Part shown: one piece after another, positions 43,973 through 52,366 of the stretch | How positions within the stretch are numbered: the stretch's first letter is position 1 | Layout: each line of letters starts with the position of its first letter | Origin: Fructobacillus broussonetiae | GTDB taxonomy: Bacteria; Bacillota; Bacilli; Lactobacillales; Lactobacillaceae | DNA: 64,000 nucleotides | Assembly (NCBI RefSeq): GCF_018437275.1 | Contig: NZ_JAAMFK010000008.1 | Location: forward strand, 22,493 to 86,492 | Direction: 5' to 3' | Position numbers and translations under genes: made by a program | Notes under the pieces: model-generated | Databases searched by the model: none | What the model was told of the DNA's origin: nothing | What the model saw: only the letters and a program-made list of their open reading frames with translations

Positions 43973-45334
43973 ATGAATTCAACGACAAGTGAATCTGCTA
44001 TAAGAGACACGAAGCATCCCGAACGACTCCATCAGCACATGGCCGTTCGATGGGATCGAATGCTTGAACAAGAAGAAAATCCCGCTCGTTCCGCAAGCAT
44101 TTCCGTTCGCGCCTCCATCGTTGGTCGCGTCGGTATCCAATTGCTTTCTTCCGGAACCGGAGCCTGGCGCGTCCGCTCTGCGATGAACAAGATTGCCCGC
44201 GCTTTGGAAATGACCATTTCAGCAGACATTGGCTTCACCGCCTTAACACTAACCTGCTTTGATGGAACCGAATCGTTTACCGAATCGCTTTCCTTGGCGG
44301 CCACAGGCGTTAACACCCATAAGATGACGTTAATCGAAAAGTTTGTTTCCGATTTCGCCACAAAATACGCCGACAAGAAACCAAGCGTTGCGCACAAGGA
44401 ACTGGACCGAATTCAAAAGCAGCCCGGTAACTACAACGCGCTGATGGCCGGTTTCGCCGCTGCTTTAGCCTGTGCAGGCTTTATCTTTTTGCTTGGTGGT
44501 GGACCAGTTGAGATCTTTGGTTGCTTCATTGGTGCCGGAGCTGGAAACTTCACCCGAAAAAAGCTCGGTGGTCGCCGCTGGAACGCCATTGCCACAACCT
44601 GCTTAGGGGTTGCGGCCGCCTGCTTGTCCTACGTCTTGGCCCTGTTCATCCTCGGCCTCTTCGTTCACCTCTCACCTGCCCATGAAGCCGGTTACATCGG
44701 TGCCATGCTCTTCGTCATTCCGGGATTCCCATTCATCACCTCGATTTTGGACATCTCGAAAAACGATATGCGTTCCGGTTTGGAGCGCTTGGCCTTCGCT
44801 TTGATGATCATCTTCTCAGCCACGTTGATTGGTTGGTTGCTCGCGATGGTCTTTGGCTTGCACCCACGTAACTTCTTGCCACAGGGCTTGGACCTCGGTG
44901 CCTTGATTGCCTGCCGTTTGCTAGCCTCCTTCTGTGGGGTCTTCGGTTTCTCCTTGATGTTCAATTCAAAGATCAAGATGGCCGCAACGGCCGGTTTGAT
45001 CGGAGCGGTGGCGAACACGACTCGCTTAGAGCTGGTTGATTTATCGCAAATGCCACCAGCAGCGGCAGCCTTCATCGGCGCCTTGATTGCCGGTCTCGCC
45101 GCTTCTTTCATTAACCGTTACACGCTCTTCCCACGAATCTCACTGACGGTGCCTTCCATCGTCATCATGGTTCCTGGATTGTATATCTACCGCGGTGTCT
45201 ACAACCTCGGTTTGAACAATATTGGTGTCGGCGCCACTTGGTTAACGCGCGCCGCCTTGATTATGATCTTCCTACCATTTGGTCTCTACGTTGCCCGCTT
45301 CGTTATGGACAAAGACTGGCGAATGGTGGATTAA
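43973..45334 (+). CDS. Threonine/serine exporter family protein (ThrE type)
   Basis: A 453-residue membrane protein: soluble N-terminal region (about 1-150; SGTGAWRVRSAMNKIARAL) then about ten membrane segments in two blocks, the DUF1212 half and the DUF3815 half fused as in ThrE. It would export small amino acids. SD GAGG. Single gene between two terminators. Substrate is inferred from the family only. Confidence 0.85.
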   Translation: MNSTTSESAIRDTKHPERLHQHMAVRWDRMLEQEENPARSASISVRASIVGRVGIQLLSSGTGAWRVRSAMNKIARALEMTISADIGFTALTLTCFDGTESFTESLSLAATGVNTHKMTLIEKFVSDFATKYADKKPSVAHKELDRIQKQPGNYNALMAGFAAALACAGFIFLLGGGPVEIFGCFIGAGAGNFTRKKLGGRRWNAIATTCLGVAAACLSYVLALFILGLFVHLSPAHEAGYIGAMLFVIPGFPFITSILDISKNDMRSGLERLAFALMIIFSATLIGWLLAMVFGLHPRNFLPQGLDLGALIACRLLASFCGVFGFSLMFNSKIKMAATAGLIGAVANTTRLELVDLSQMPPAAAAFIGALIAGLAASFINRYTLFPRISLTVPSIVIMVPGLYIYRGVYNLGLNNIGVGATWLTRAALIMIFLPFGLYVARFVMDKDWRMVD

Positions 45335-45346
45335 CGATTTATATAG

Positions 45347-45379
45347 AAAAAGACGACTCCTTTGGAGCCGTCTTTTTTA
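45347..45379 (+). terminator. Terminator of the ThrE-type gene
   Basis: AAAAAGACGACTCC-TTT-GGAGCCGTCTTTTTT; one mismatch in the stem. Confidence 0.9.
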
Positions 45380-45394
45380 GTGAAGAGAGAAAGC

Positions 45395-45420
45395 GGGCCT
45401 GGTTCGGTTTTGACTTTTAG
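45395..45420 (+). repeat. Intergenic GACTTTT element, copy 8 (type B)
   Basis: GGGCCTGGTTCGGTTTTGAC followed by TTTTAG, between the two convergent terminators. Confidence 0.6.
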
Positions 45421-45426
45421 ATATAC

Positions 45427-45460
45427 TAAAAAAGCACCACTCCAAGGAGTGATGCTTTTT
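45427..45460 (-). terminator. Terminator of mleA
   Basis: AAAAAGCACCACTCC-AA-GGAGTGATGCTTTTT; one mismatch. Confidence 0.9.
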
Positions 45461-45483
45461 AATTTGAGACTAATTACTAAATC

Positions 45484-47112
45484 TTAGTACTTAGGTTCCC
45501 ACTTCAAGGCTTCGATTGCTGACTTAACGTCAGAGATCTTTTCCTTCGTGATGCCTTGGTCAACGGCTGATTGAGCAACCGCGATGGCAACGTCTTCAGA
45601 GAACTTAGTCAATTGTGAAACTGGTGGCAACACAGCGGCACCTGGCTTCGTTCCATCAACCAATCCACCCAATGAGTGAGCAGCGGCTGAGATCATTTCG
45701 TCGTTCAATACCGTAGCAGTTGAAGCGATCGTTCCAAGTCCAAGACCTGGGTAAACCAAGGCGTTGTTAGCTTGTCCGATGTTGTAAGTTACACCCTTGT
45801 ATTCGATTGGGTCAACAGGAACACCGTTGGCAACCAATGCCTTACCATCAGTCCATTCGAGCAAGTCAGCGGCAGTTGCTTCAAGCAACTTCGTTGGGTT
45901 TGACAATGGGAAGATGATTGGGCGTTCTACGTGAGAAGCCATTTCTTGAACGATTTCCTTGGTGAAGGCACCAGGAACAGTTGAAGTACCAACCATGATT
46001 GTTGGGTGGATTTCCTTCACAACTGACATCAAGTCAGTCAATGAGTCAGCGTTTGAGAATTCTGAGCGCTTACGTGCGAATGGTGCTTGTTCTGGAGTCA
46101 AGTCGTCCATGTCGTCGAAGAGCAAACCTTGCTTATCTACCAAGTAGATGTGTGACTTAGCTTCTTCTTCTGACAAACCTTCTTGCAACATTTCGTCGTA
46201 GATACGTGCAGCGATTCCACATCCGGCTGATCCAGCACCGAATGACAAGTAAGTCTGTTCTGACAACTTTTCACCAGTGATGTTCATGGCACCAAGAGCG
46301 GCTGCCAACGTGATGATTCCAGTTCCTTGGATGTCATCGTTAAACGTCGTGATGTCGTTCTTGTACTTGTTCAAGATCTTTGCACCGTTTTGACGGGCGA
46401 AGTCTTCCCAGTGCAAGTACAAGTTAGGGAATGTCTTTTCTGCGGCTTGTACGAAGTCGTCAACGAACTTGTCGTACTTTTCACCACGAACACGTTCGTG
46501 ACGGTTACCCAAGTAGTTAGGGTTTTCCAACAATTCCTTGTTGTTCGTACCGTTGTCCAAGACAACTGGCAATACGTCGGCTGGGTTTACACCTGCGGCT
46601 GCAGTATAAACCATCAACTTACCAACGGCGATGTCAACACCGTTAACACCCCAGTCACCGATACCCAAGATACCTTCGGCATCCGTAACAACAATCAACT
46701 TGATGTCGCGACCGTTTGCGGCGTTCTTCAATGATGTTTCGAAGTCTTCGTCGTTATCGATTGAGAAGTAAACGGCGTTTTGTGGGTTGACGAACAAATC
46801 TGAGTAGTTTTCGATCGTGTCAGCGATAACTGGATCGTAAACAACTGGCATAAATTCAACCACGTGTTGTGAGAACATGTAGTAGAACAAAGTGTGGTTC
46901 GTGTTGAAGATTTCCATCAAGAACAAACGCTTTTCCAAGTCAGATGGCTTAGATTGGTACATTTGGTACGTTTGTGCTTCTTGTTCTTCCAACGTTTGCA
47001 CGCGTGGAGGCAAGAGACCGGCAACGCCGAGTTCCTTACGTTCTTCCATCGTGAAACCAGTTCCCTTGTTCAAGAAGGGATCATTCAAAATTTCAATTGG
47101 TGTCTTGTTCAT
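45484..47112 (-). CDS. mleA: Malolactic enzyme
   Basis: A 542-residue enzyme decarboxylating L-malate to L-lactate with NAD and Mn as cofactors. The N-terminus [20 protein letters not shown] and the block [20 protein letters not shown] are those of malolactic enzymes rather than oxidative malic enzymes. Nucleotide-binding [11 protein letters not shown] (about 310) is intact. SD AAAAGGAG. Divergent from an mleR-like LysR gene. The malate permease gene mleP that normally follows is absent; two terminators and the convergent ThrE gene come next. Confidence 0.95.
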   Translation of the reverse strand: MNKTPIEILNDPFLNKGTGFTMEERKELGVAGLLPPRVQTLEEQEAQTYQMYQSKPSDLEKRLFLMEIFNTNHTLFYYMFSQHVVEFMPVVYDPVIADTIENYSDLFVNPQNAVYFSIDNDEDFETSLKNAANGRDIKLIVVTDAEGILGIGDWGVNGVDIAVGKLMVYTAAAGVNPADVLPVVLDNGTNNKELLENPNYLGNRHERVRGEKYDKFVDDFVQAAEKTFPNLYLHWEDFARQNGAKILNKYKNDITTFNDDIQGTGIITLAAALGAMNITGEKLSEQTYLSFGAGSAGCGIAARIYDEMLQEGLSEEEAKSHIYLVDKQGLLFDDMDDLTPEQAPFARKRSEFSNADSLTDLMSVVKEIHPTIMVGTSTVPGAFTKEIVQEMASHVERPIIFPLSNPTKLLEATAADLLEWTDGKALVANGVPVDPIEYKGVTYNIGQANNALVYPGLGLGTIASTATVLNDEMISAAAHSLGGLVDGTKPGAAVLPPVSQLTKFSEDVAIAVAQSAVDQGITKEKISDVKSAIEALKWEPKY

Positions 47113-47139
47113 GAAATGAACTCCTTTTTTTTGTTCTAT

Positions 47140-47161
47140 CGATACAACGTTTGTTATATCG
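47140..47161. promoter_or_regulatory. Dyad upstream of mleA, candidate MleR site
   Basis: Imperfect 22-bp dyad CGATA-C-AAC...GTT-A-TATCG, overlapping the probable mleA -10 (TATAAC on the minus strand). It has the size and position of a LysR-type activator or repressor site. A TATACT -10 for the mleR-like gene lies at about 47276. Confidence 0.5.
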
Positions 47162-47350
47162 AATTCCTAAACTATTTGAACATTTTACGCCGATTAATGG
47201 GTACCGTCAAATGGAACGGGTCTCATAAAGCCGACAATCTGGGCAATCTGTCGCTTTCTGAGGCAATTTTTCTGTTATACTTTAAGTACATTTTTTCACG
47301 AATAACCCTTTTACTTTTCCTAATCTTTTGTATTTTTTAAAGGAGTTAAA

Positions 47351-48031
47351 ATGCGAGTCCAAGATTTAAAATATTACTTATCTTTGGCCGAACTCAGAAA
47401 TTTTTCTCAGGTTTCAAAAAAATTTTCTGTTTCTCAACCAACAATCTCACTAGCGATGCAACGATTAGAAAAAGAAATGAAGACGGAACTCATTTGGCGC
47501 GACCCTGGTCATAAGAAAATCGCCTTGACTCACTCGGGTCGAATTCTCGCTGCACACGCCCGGGTAATTGTTAAAGAATCGGAGCAAGCAGAAGAAGAAA
47601 TCCAAAAGGAAGCGGAGCAAAAGCTCGTCCTTGGATTATCCGAAGTCGTCGATCTCGCCTACTTCCCAGCCGTTCAAGAGCACTTATCCGAACACTTCTT
47701 TGTCCACTTAAAGAAAAAAAGCATTTCTGCTAACGACGCTTCTTCTCTATTAAAAGAAAAGAAAATTGATGCAGCCTTAGTAGCCGGTGACATTCAGGCT
47801 AGTTCAAATCTTGTCGTACAGAAAATCAAGCACCCCGCCTTACAGCACAGTGTCGGCTCTTCCTTACCCGACTTCACGTTAAGTTTTGCTTATCGAAAGG
47901 AAGAAGGTAATGCTTCTGAAGTCGGCGATACACTAACTGCCATCCTTTCCGAATTGGACCAGGCCGTAACAGCCGCTGAATCCTCCGATTTTTCCGTTAT
48001 AAGCAAAACTGAGCGTATGCCTAAGGTTTGA
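47351..48031 (+). CDS. mleR: LysR-family regulator, MleR-like, shortened effector domain
   Basis: A 226-residue protein. Normal LysR winged helix (1-60; LKYYLSLAELRNFSQVSKKFSVSQPTISLAMQRLEKEM) and linker helix (to about 95), then only one half of the substrate-binding region: the RD1 strand-helix units (KLVLGLSEVVDLAYFPAVQE...KKIDAALVAGD) run straight into a C-terminal segment (LSFAYRKEEG...LTAILSEL). Full LysR proteins have about 290-300 residues, so the RD2 subdomain seems deleted. Frame is intact, SD AAAGGAG. Its position opposite mleA supports the MleR name; effector binding may be altered. Confidence 0.8.
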   Translation: MRVQDLKYYLSLAELRNFSQVSKKFSVSQPTISLAMQRLEKEMKTELIWRDPGHKKIALTHSGRILAAHARVIVKESEQAEEEIQKEAEQKLVLGLSEVVDLAYFPAVQEHLSEHFFVHLKKKSISANDASSLLKEKKIDAALVAGDIQASSNLVVQKIKHPALQHSVGSSLPDFTLSFAYRKEEGNASEVGDTLTAILSELDQAVTAAESSDFSVISKTERMPKV

Positions 48032-48104
48032 CTATAAGATTTTCGCTTTTGTATGCTTATCTCGTTCGAACAAAACAAAACGATTTAAAAAAGGAATTAG
48101 TAAG

Positions 48105-48995
48105 ATGAAGAAAACAAAAGTATTAATCGCTGTTTTGTCTGCGGTTTTAATCGCAGTTTTGGCAGTTGCTCTCTGGCCAAAGCACGAGGATAACGCACCT
48201 AAGGATGGGAAGTTGACGATTGTTGCTTCCACAAATGTCTACTCGGAGTTGGCCAAGACGGTTGCCGGCGATAACGCCCACGTTTCTGCCGTGATTGAAA
48301 AGCAATCCGTGTCACCCGAAGACTTTGAGCCAACGAACAGTGTGGCCAAGCAAGTCTCAAAGGCAGACATCGCCATCGGTAACGGTGCTGGCTACGACGC
48401 CTGGTTGAACAAGCTAGTGAAGTCTTCAAAGAAGACGGACCTGGTTCTGGCCTCATCCATCCTAAAAAAGGATGAAGACGACAACCCCCACCTCTGGAAC
48501 GATCCAGAAAACATGGTGAAGACTGCCCAAGGCTTGGCCGAAGAATTAGCTAAGAAGGATCCTGCACACAAGGATGAATACCGAAACAACGCAAAGGCCT
48601 ACCAAGAAAAGTTGAAGCCCGTAACGGACAAGGTCAACGAATTGAAGGCCAAGGCCGCTGGTAAGACGGCTTTCGAAACGGAACCCGTTTACGAGTACAT
48701 GCTAAAAAACATCGACTTTACGATGGTCGGCGATGAATTCTCAGAAGCCATTGAAAAGGATACGGATCCGAGTCCAGCCGTTATGAAGGACATCAAGTCA
48801 AAGCTTGAAAACAAACAAATCAACATCTTTGTTCAAAACACGCAAACAACCGGTGGTGATGTAAAGTCCCTCCTTAAGGTTGCAAAGGAAAACAACATCC
48901 CCGTCATCGACGTGACGGAAACATCCCCAGACAACACGTCATACGTTGACTGGAAGCTTTCTGAATTGAAGCAGATTGAAAAAGCAATTTCGTAG
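48105..48995 (+). CDS. Orphan metal ABC transporter substrate-binding protein (ZnuA/cluster A-I type)
   Basis: A 296-residue extracytoplasmic protein: N-terminal hydrophobic segment (about 5-24) without a lipobox Cys, then the two-lobed metal-binding fold (IVASTNVYSELAKTVAGD start; long Lys-rich backbone helix at about 145-185). The first metal ligand of the family (His in DPHxxEP) is Glu in SPEDFEP; the second (NPHLWNDP) is kept; the third position reads TEPVYEY without His. No permease or ATPase gene is adjacent. Metal specificity is therefore open. SD AAAGGA; single gene. Confidence 0.82.
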   Translation: MKKTKVLIAVLSAVLIAVLAVALWPKHEDNAPKDGKLTIVASTNVYSELAKTVAGDNAHVSAVIEKQSVSPEDFEPTNSVAKQVSKADIAIGNGAGYDAWLNKLVKSSKKTDLVLASSILKKDEDDNPHLWNDPENMVKTAQGLAEELAKKDPAHKDEYRNNAKAYQEKLKPVTDKVNELKAKAAGKTAFETEPVYEYMLKNIDFTMVGDEFSEAIEKDTDPSPAVMKDIKSKLENKQINIFVQNTQTTGGDVKSLLKVAKENNIPVIDVTETSPDNTSYVDWKLSELKQIEKAIS

Positions 48996-49000
48996 GAAGT

Positions 49001-49037
49001 TAAAAAAACGCTCGGCCGAATGGCTGAGCGTTTTTGT
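49001..49037. terminator. Terminator between the metal-binding protein and CPBP genes
   Basis: AAAAACGCTCGGCC-GAAT-GGCTGAGCGTTTTT; usable on both strands. Confidence 0.9.
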
Positions 49038-49060
49038 TTTTACATTATTTTTAAAAGCAA

Positions 49061-49840
49061 TTATTTCGCGCCGCGAATCTTTCTTGAGAGTGCTGGTTCG
49101 TGCTTCTTCCAGTAGAACAACACGAAGATCACCAAGATAATCTTGAAGTAGCCGAAGAGCGCGTTGGCCACGTTCATCAACTGCGGAATCGTTTCGTTTA
49201 CTTCATTCAAGTGGTCGATGACCGTCAACATGAGGTCCTCAAAGGCGTGCATGGCAAAAGCAGCCCAGATTGAACCCGTTTGGATGTAAAGCACCGTGTA
49301 GGCCAATCCACCAAACATCGCCACAACGGATTGTGCCAAGGCCGCTGACACTGGCACGTGCGTGATGTTGGTCATGTGCATCAATCCGAAGATGATGTTT
49401 GAGTAAACCATTCCTTGAATCATCGCCTTCCGGCTGTAACCCTTCTGGAGCAAGTAAGTCAAGAAGATACCCAGAATCACACCCCGGGCGAAGAACTCTT
49501 CCGTTCCACCCATAAGTCCAGTGAGTGACGCGTTTTGAATGTTTGCTGCCCCGGTGAACGGAATCGTTAAGAGGACGATGAATACCCAGTAAATCGTTTC
49601 CTGCCATGAGAAGTGTGGCTTCACGAAAATTTTCTGCTTCGTGATGAGGGCGTTTAAGATCAAGACGAAGACCAAGGCCACCATCTTAGCGATGAAGCTT
49701 GCTTCAAACTGTGTGAGGTGGAACTGGTAAAAGGCCCAGTTCACGGCGTTAAAGACCAAGATTTGTTCGCAAATCAGATCGGCCACGACGAATACCGCCG
49801 TGAGCGTTAGTAGTTTCTTAAATGATAGTTTTTGGTCCAT
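49061..49840 (-). CDS. CPBP-family intramembrane metalloprotease (CAAX/Abi type)
   Basis: A 259-residue membrane protein with about seven or eight hydrophobic segments. The CPBP motif EExxxR is present as Glu114-Glu115...Arg119 in GGTEEFFARGVILG; the later FGLMHMTNI supplies the second-motif His. In lactic acid bacteria such proteins often relate to bacteriocin self-immunity or protein maturation, but no bacteriocin gene is nearby. SD AAGGAGG. Extended -10 TGATATACT upstream. Confidence 0.88.
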   Translation of the reverse strand: MDQKLSFKKLLTLTAVFVVADLICEQILVFNAVNWAFYQFHLTQFEASFIAKMVALVFVLILNALITKQKIFVKPHFSWQETIYWVFIVLLTIPFTGAANIQNASLTGLMGGTEEFFARGVILGIFLTYLLQKGYSRKAMIQGMVYSNIIFGLMHMTNITHVPVSAALAQSVVAMFGGLAYTVLYIQTGSIWAAFAMHAFEDLMLTVIDHLNEVNETIPQLMNVANALFGYFKIILVIFVLFYWKKHEPALSRKIRGAK

Positions 49841-49907
49841 GACGGGCCTCCTTATTCAGATAACTGATTGAATAATGGCAGTATATCACGCATAGCAACT
49901 GATTTCA

Positions 49908-49943
49908 TAAAAAAGACAGCTATTGGTCTAGCTGTCTTTTTCT
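49908..49943 (-). terminator. Terminator of the TetR-ABC operon
   Basis: AAAAAGACAGCTA-TTGG-TCTAGCTGTCTTTTT with T-run on the minus strand; follows the ATPase gene. Confidence 0.9.
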
Positions 49944-49996
49944 TTTAAAGGCTTTAACACTCGGCGATATTTCGTTTTTATCGTCCTGCGTCTCGC

Positions 49997-50671
49997 TTAT
50001 TGTTCAATTGAAATCTGCCCGTCAATCAAGTGGTAGATTTTGTCAGCCTGTTCCTTCAAACGAAGGTCGTGTGTCACAACGACCACCGCCTTGCCTGACT
50101 TCTCCGCGATGTCCTTAAAAAGCTGAGCCACTTCCTTCACGCGGTTCGAATCCAAGGCAGCTGTTGGTTCGTCTGCCAGAATGAATTCTGGATCTGCATA
50201 AAGGGCTCTGGCAATGGCGACACGTTGGCTTTGTCCACCGGAAAGCTCGCCTGGGAACTTATGGAGCAAGCGCTTAATACCAAGGCGATCGATGTATTCA
50301 TCGAAAGTCTTCTTGTCCAAGTTACCCTCTTTTTTGACTTTATCAACTAGGACAAACTGATCTTCAACACTTAAATAGGGGACGAGGTTATAAGACTGGA
50401 GGACGAAGCCAATATTACTCAAACGAAAGGCATCAGCCGCCTTCCCCTGCATGCTATCCAAGCGCTTCCCATTGACCAAAACGGTTCCACTTGTTGGTTG
50501 CTGCAAGCCACCCAAGATGGTTAGAAGCGTCGACTTACCTGATCCTGATGGTCCTAGGATAAGCGTCAGCTCACCTTCTTTTGCTTCAAAATCAACATCT
50601 TTCAGCGCCTGAACCTGATTTAAACCAGAACCAAACACCTTGTTTACTTTTTCTAAAGTTAAACCTTTCAT
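49997..50671 (-). CDS. ABC transporter ATP-binding protein (LolD/MacB class)
   Basis: A 224-residue ATPase: Walker A GPSGSGKSTL (about 39-48), Q-loop VLQSYNLVPYL, signature LSGGQSQR, Walker B FILADEPTAALD, H-loop VVVTHDL. Pairs with the FtsX-like permease encoded just upstream (gap 2 nt). SD GGAGG. Part of the tetR-permease-ATPase operon; likely exports a membrane-active compound or lipid. Confidence 0.93.
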   Translation of the reverse strand: MKGLTLEKVNKVFGSGLNQVQALKDVDFEAKEGELTLILGPSGSGKSTLLTILGGLQQPTSGTVLVNGKRLDSMQGKAADAFRLSNIGFVLQSYNLVPYLSVEDQFVLVDKVKKEGNLDKKTFDEYIDRLGIKRLLHKFPGELSGGQSQRVAIARALYADPEFILADEPTAALDSNRVKEVAQLFKDIAEKSGKAVVVVTHDLRLKEQADKIYHLIDGQISIEQ

Positions 50672-50673
50672 CG

Positions 50674-51726
50674 CTAGCCTCCAATGACCGTTACGGGGTC
50701 AATCTTTGCAATGATGCGCATCGGAATGATGGCACCGATAATTCCGGTGATGATTAGGGCCAAGCCCGTTACCACCATCAACTTTGGATCGAAGAGGATT
50801 GGCGCGGATGCTGGGATGGCAAGCGCTGTTCCAGCTGCCAGAACCGCACCGAGCACAACGGCCAAGACCATCATCAAGACGGTTTGGCCAAGTGTGTTCT
50901 TAATCAAGTAGGCACTTGGAATTCCCTGGGCGCGAAGGACCGCCAAGTTCTCCAATTTTTGAACCGTCAAAATGTAGAGGAAGATGGCGACAATCACGAC
51001 AGAAATCACAATCAAGAACGCAATCATGAATAAGAAAGTCTGATTCTGAGCGCTGTAACCCGGCATCTTGTTGAAGAGTTCCTGCTTATCATAGCTTTGG
51101 AGATTATCGTTTCCCGCTTTCAACTGTTCCTTACTAATTAACCCTGAACCCGCAAACTGATTTCCAACGCCTTTAATACCTGCCCAGTTTGAAAGATCAC
51201 CGTAGACAACCGGCGCCATGTTGTAGACCGCGTTTTTGGCGAAACCGACAACCGTAAATTCTTGGTCGGACATCCCGATTTTGATCTTCTGGTTCAGCTT
51301 GAAGCCCTGTGCTTCAAGTTTGTTGGACAAGACCACCTCGTTACTATCATGGTAGGTCCGGCCTGCCGTCAGCTTAATTGACTGCTTCAGGTTTGATTGT
51401 GCCTTTGTTCCAATGTAAGTAGCGGACTGACGGTCCTGATCATTTTTGATAATGCCTTGGGCAAGTCCTACAAGGTCCGTGTCCTTTGCTTGCTTTTCTG
51501 GCAGGTCGCTTTCCTTGATGAGCGACTGAGCCAAGTTTCCGTTGGCATCCTTTGACATCACCACGGATTTGGCCTGCCAGCTATCGACGGCCGCCGTGTT
51601 CTGGCTCGAGAGCCCAGCTGCAAGAGCGGACAAGATAAAGATTAAGTAAGCAACAAGGAGAATAACACCGATTACAAGTCCGTAGCGGAGCTTCTCCTTT
51701 TTCATTTCATTAATGGCTAAAAACAT
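50674..51726 (-). CDS. ABC transporter permease, FtsX/MacB type
   Basis: A 350-residue permease with one N-terminal membrane segment (about 16-39), an extracytoplasmic domain (about 45-215), and three C-terminal segments (about 228-252, 280-302 and 320-340). Two copies would pair with the adjacent ATPase dimer. SD GAAGGGAAG. It starts 3 nt after the tetR stop. Confidence 0.9.
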   Translation of the reverse strand: MFLAINEMKKEKLRYGLVIGVILLVAYLIFILSALAAGLSSQNTAAVDSWQAKSVVMSKDANGNLAQSLIKESDLPEKQAKDTDLVGLAQGIIKNDQDRQSATYIGTKAQSNLKQSIKLTAGRTYHDSNEVVLSNKLEAQGFKLNQKIKIGMSDQEFTVVGFAKNAVYNMAPVVYGDLSNWAGIKGVGNQFAGSGLISKEQLKAGNDNLQSYDKQELFNKMPGYSAQNQTFLFMIAFLIVISVVIVAIFLYILTVQKLENLAVLRAQGIPSAYLIKNTLGQTVLMMVLAVVLGAVLAAGTALAIPASAPILFDPKLMVVTGLALIITGIIGAIIPMRIIAKIDPVTVIGG

Positions 51727-51729
51727 GAT

Positions 51730-52230
51730 TTACTTCCCTTCAAAATAACTTTCGAGTTCGTTTAGACGATTCAAAACAGAAGATTTGCTCTTTTCATCAC
51801 GGAAACAATCGCAAATTAATTGGTGGATGGCCATTGAGGAAAGCCAATCAGTTAGCTTCTTCTCGTCGTGATCAATCGGTTGATCCTCCTGGGCCGCCAA
51901 GATTGGTTCATTGACCAAATAGTACTGTTTCAAGAATTGACGATTAGGATTTTCAGCCAGCCCCTCAATGAAGGCCTTGCTTTGTTCGTAGACATCTTTG
52001 TGTGCAAACTCCTCGTGCACATTCTTTAAGACGAGTCCAAGAACGTGTCGGTAGGCATCGATCAAATCGTCGAAGTAGGTGTAGAAGGAGCCGCGGGGAA
52101 TGCCCGCTTCTTCCACAATGTCTTTCACGGAGACCGTTAAGAGGTTTTCCTTTGAAAAAACAATCATCAAGGCCGCTTCCAAATGGGCTTTCTTTTCGGG
52201 ATTTAAATGGATAAACATTTCTTTTGGCAT
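51730..52230 (-). CDS. TetR-family repressor
   Basis: A 166-residue regulator: N-terminal helix-turn-helix (about 12-55; TVSVKDIVEEAGIPRGSFYTYF) and a variable ligand-binding helical domain with the aromatic/acidic segment LVNEPILAAQEDQ. Start ATG 52230 with SD AAGGAGG; the frame is open upstream but that part overlaps the operators. Two copies of TTGACAN3TGTCAA flank its promoter, so it almost surely represses itself and the downstream ABC exporter. Confidence 0.93.
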   Translation of the reverse strand: MPKEMFIHLNPEKKAHLEAALMIVFSKENLLTVSVKDIVEEAGIPRGSFYTYFDDLIDAYRHVLGLVLKNVHEEFAHKDVYEQSKAFIEGLAENPNRQFLKQYYLVNEPILAAQEDQPIDHDEKKLTDWLSSMAIHQLICDCFRDEKSKSSVLNRLNELESYFEGK

Positions 52231-52244
52231 GGAACGCCTCCTTT

Positions 52245-52302
52245 TTGACACGCTGTCAATTACTTCAATGAGCAAGTATACACCGTTTTGACACCGTGTC
52301 AA
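52245..52302 (-). promoter_or_regulatory. tetR promoter with two operators
   Basis: On the minus strand TTGACA (52297-52302), 16-nt spacer, TATACT (52275-52280). Operator O1 TTGACACGCTGTCAA (52245-52259) lies just downstream of the start, O2 TTGACACCGTGTCAA (52288-52302) covers the -35. Centre-to-centre 43 bp, four helical turns, so both face the same side. Confidence 0.85.
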
Positions 52303-52311
52303 CATTTGCGT

Positions 52312-52340
52312 ACAAAAAAAGTCGGCCGAGGCCGACTTGG
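52312..52340 (-). terminator. Terminator of fhs
   Basis: AAGTCGGCC-GA-GGCCGACTT, T-run on the minus strand, 27 nt past the fhs stop. Confidence 0.9.
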
Positions 52341-52366
52341 ACTGTTATATGAAGAATTTCGATGGC

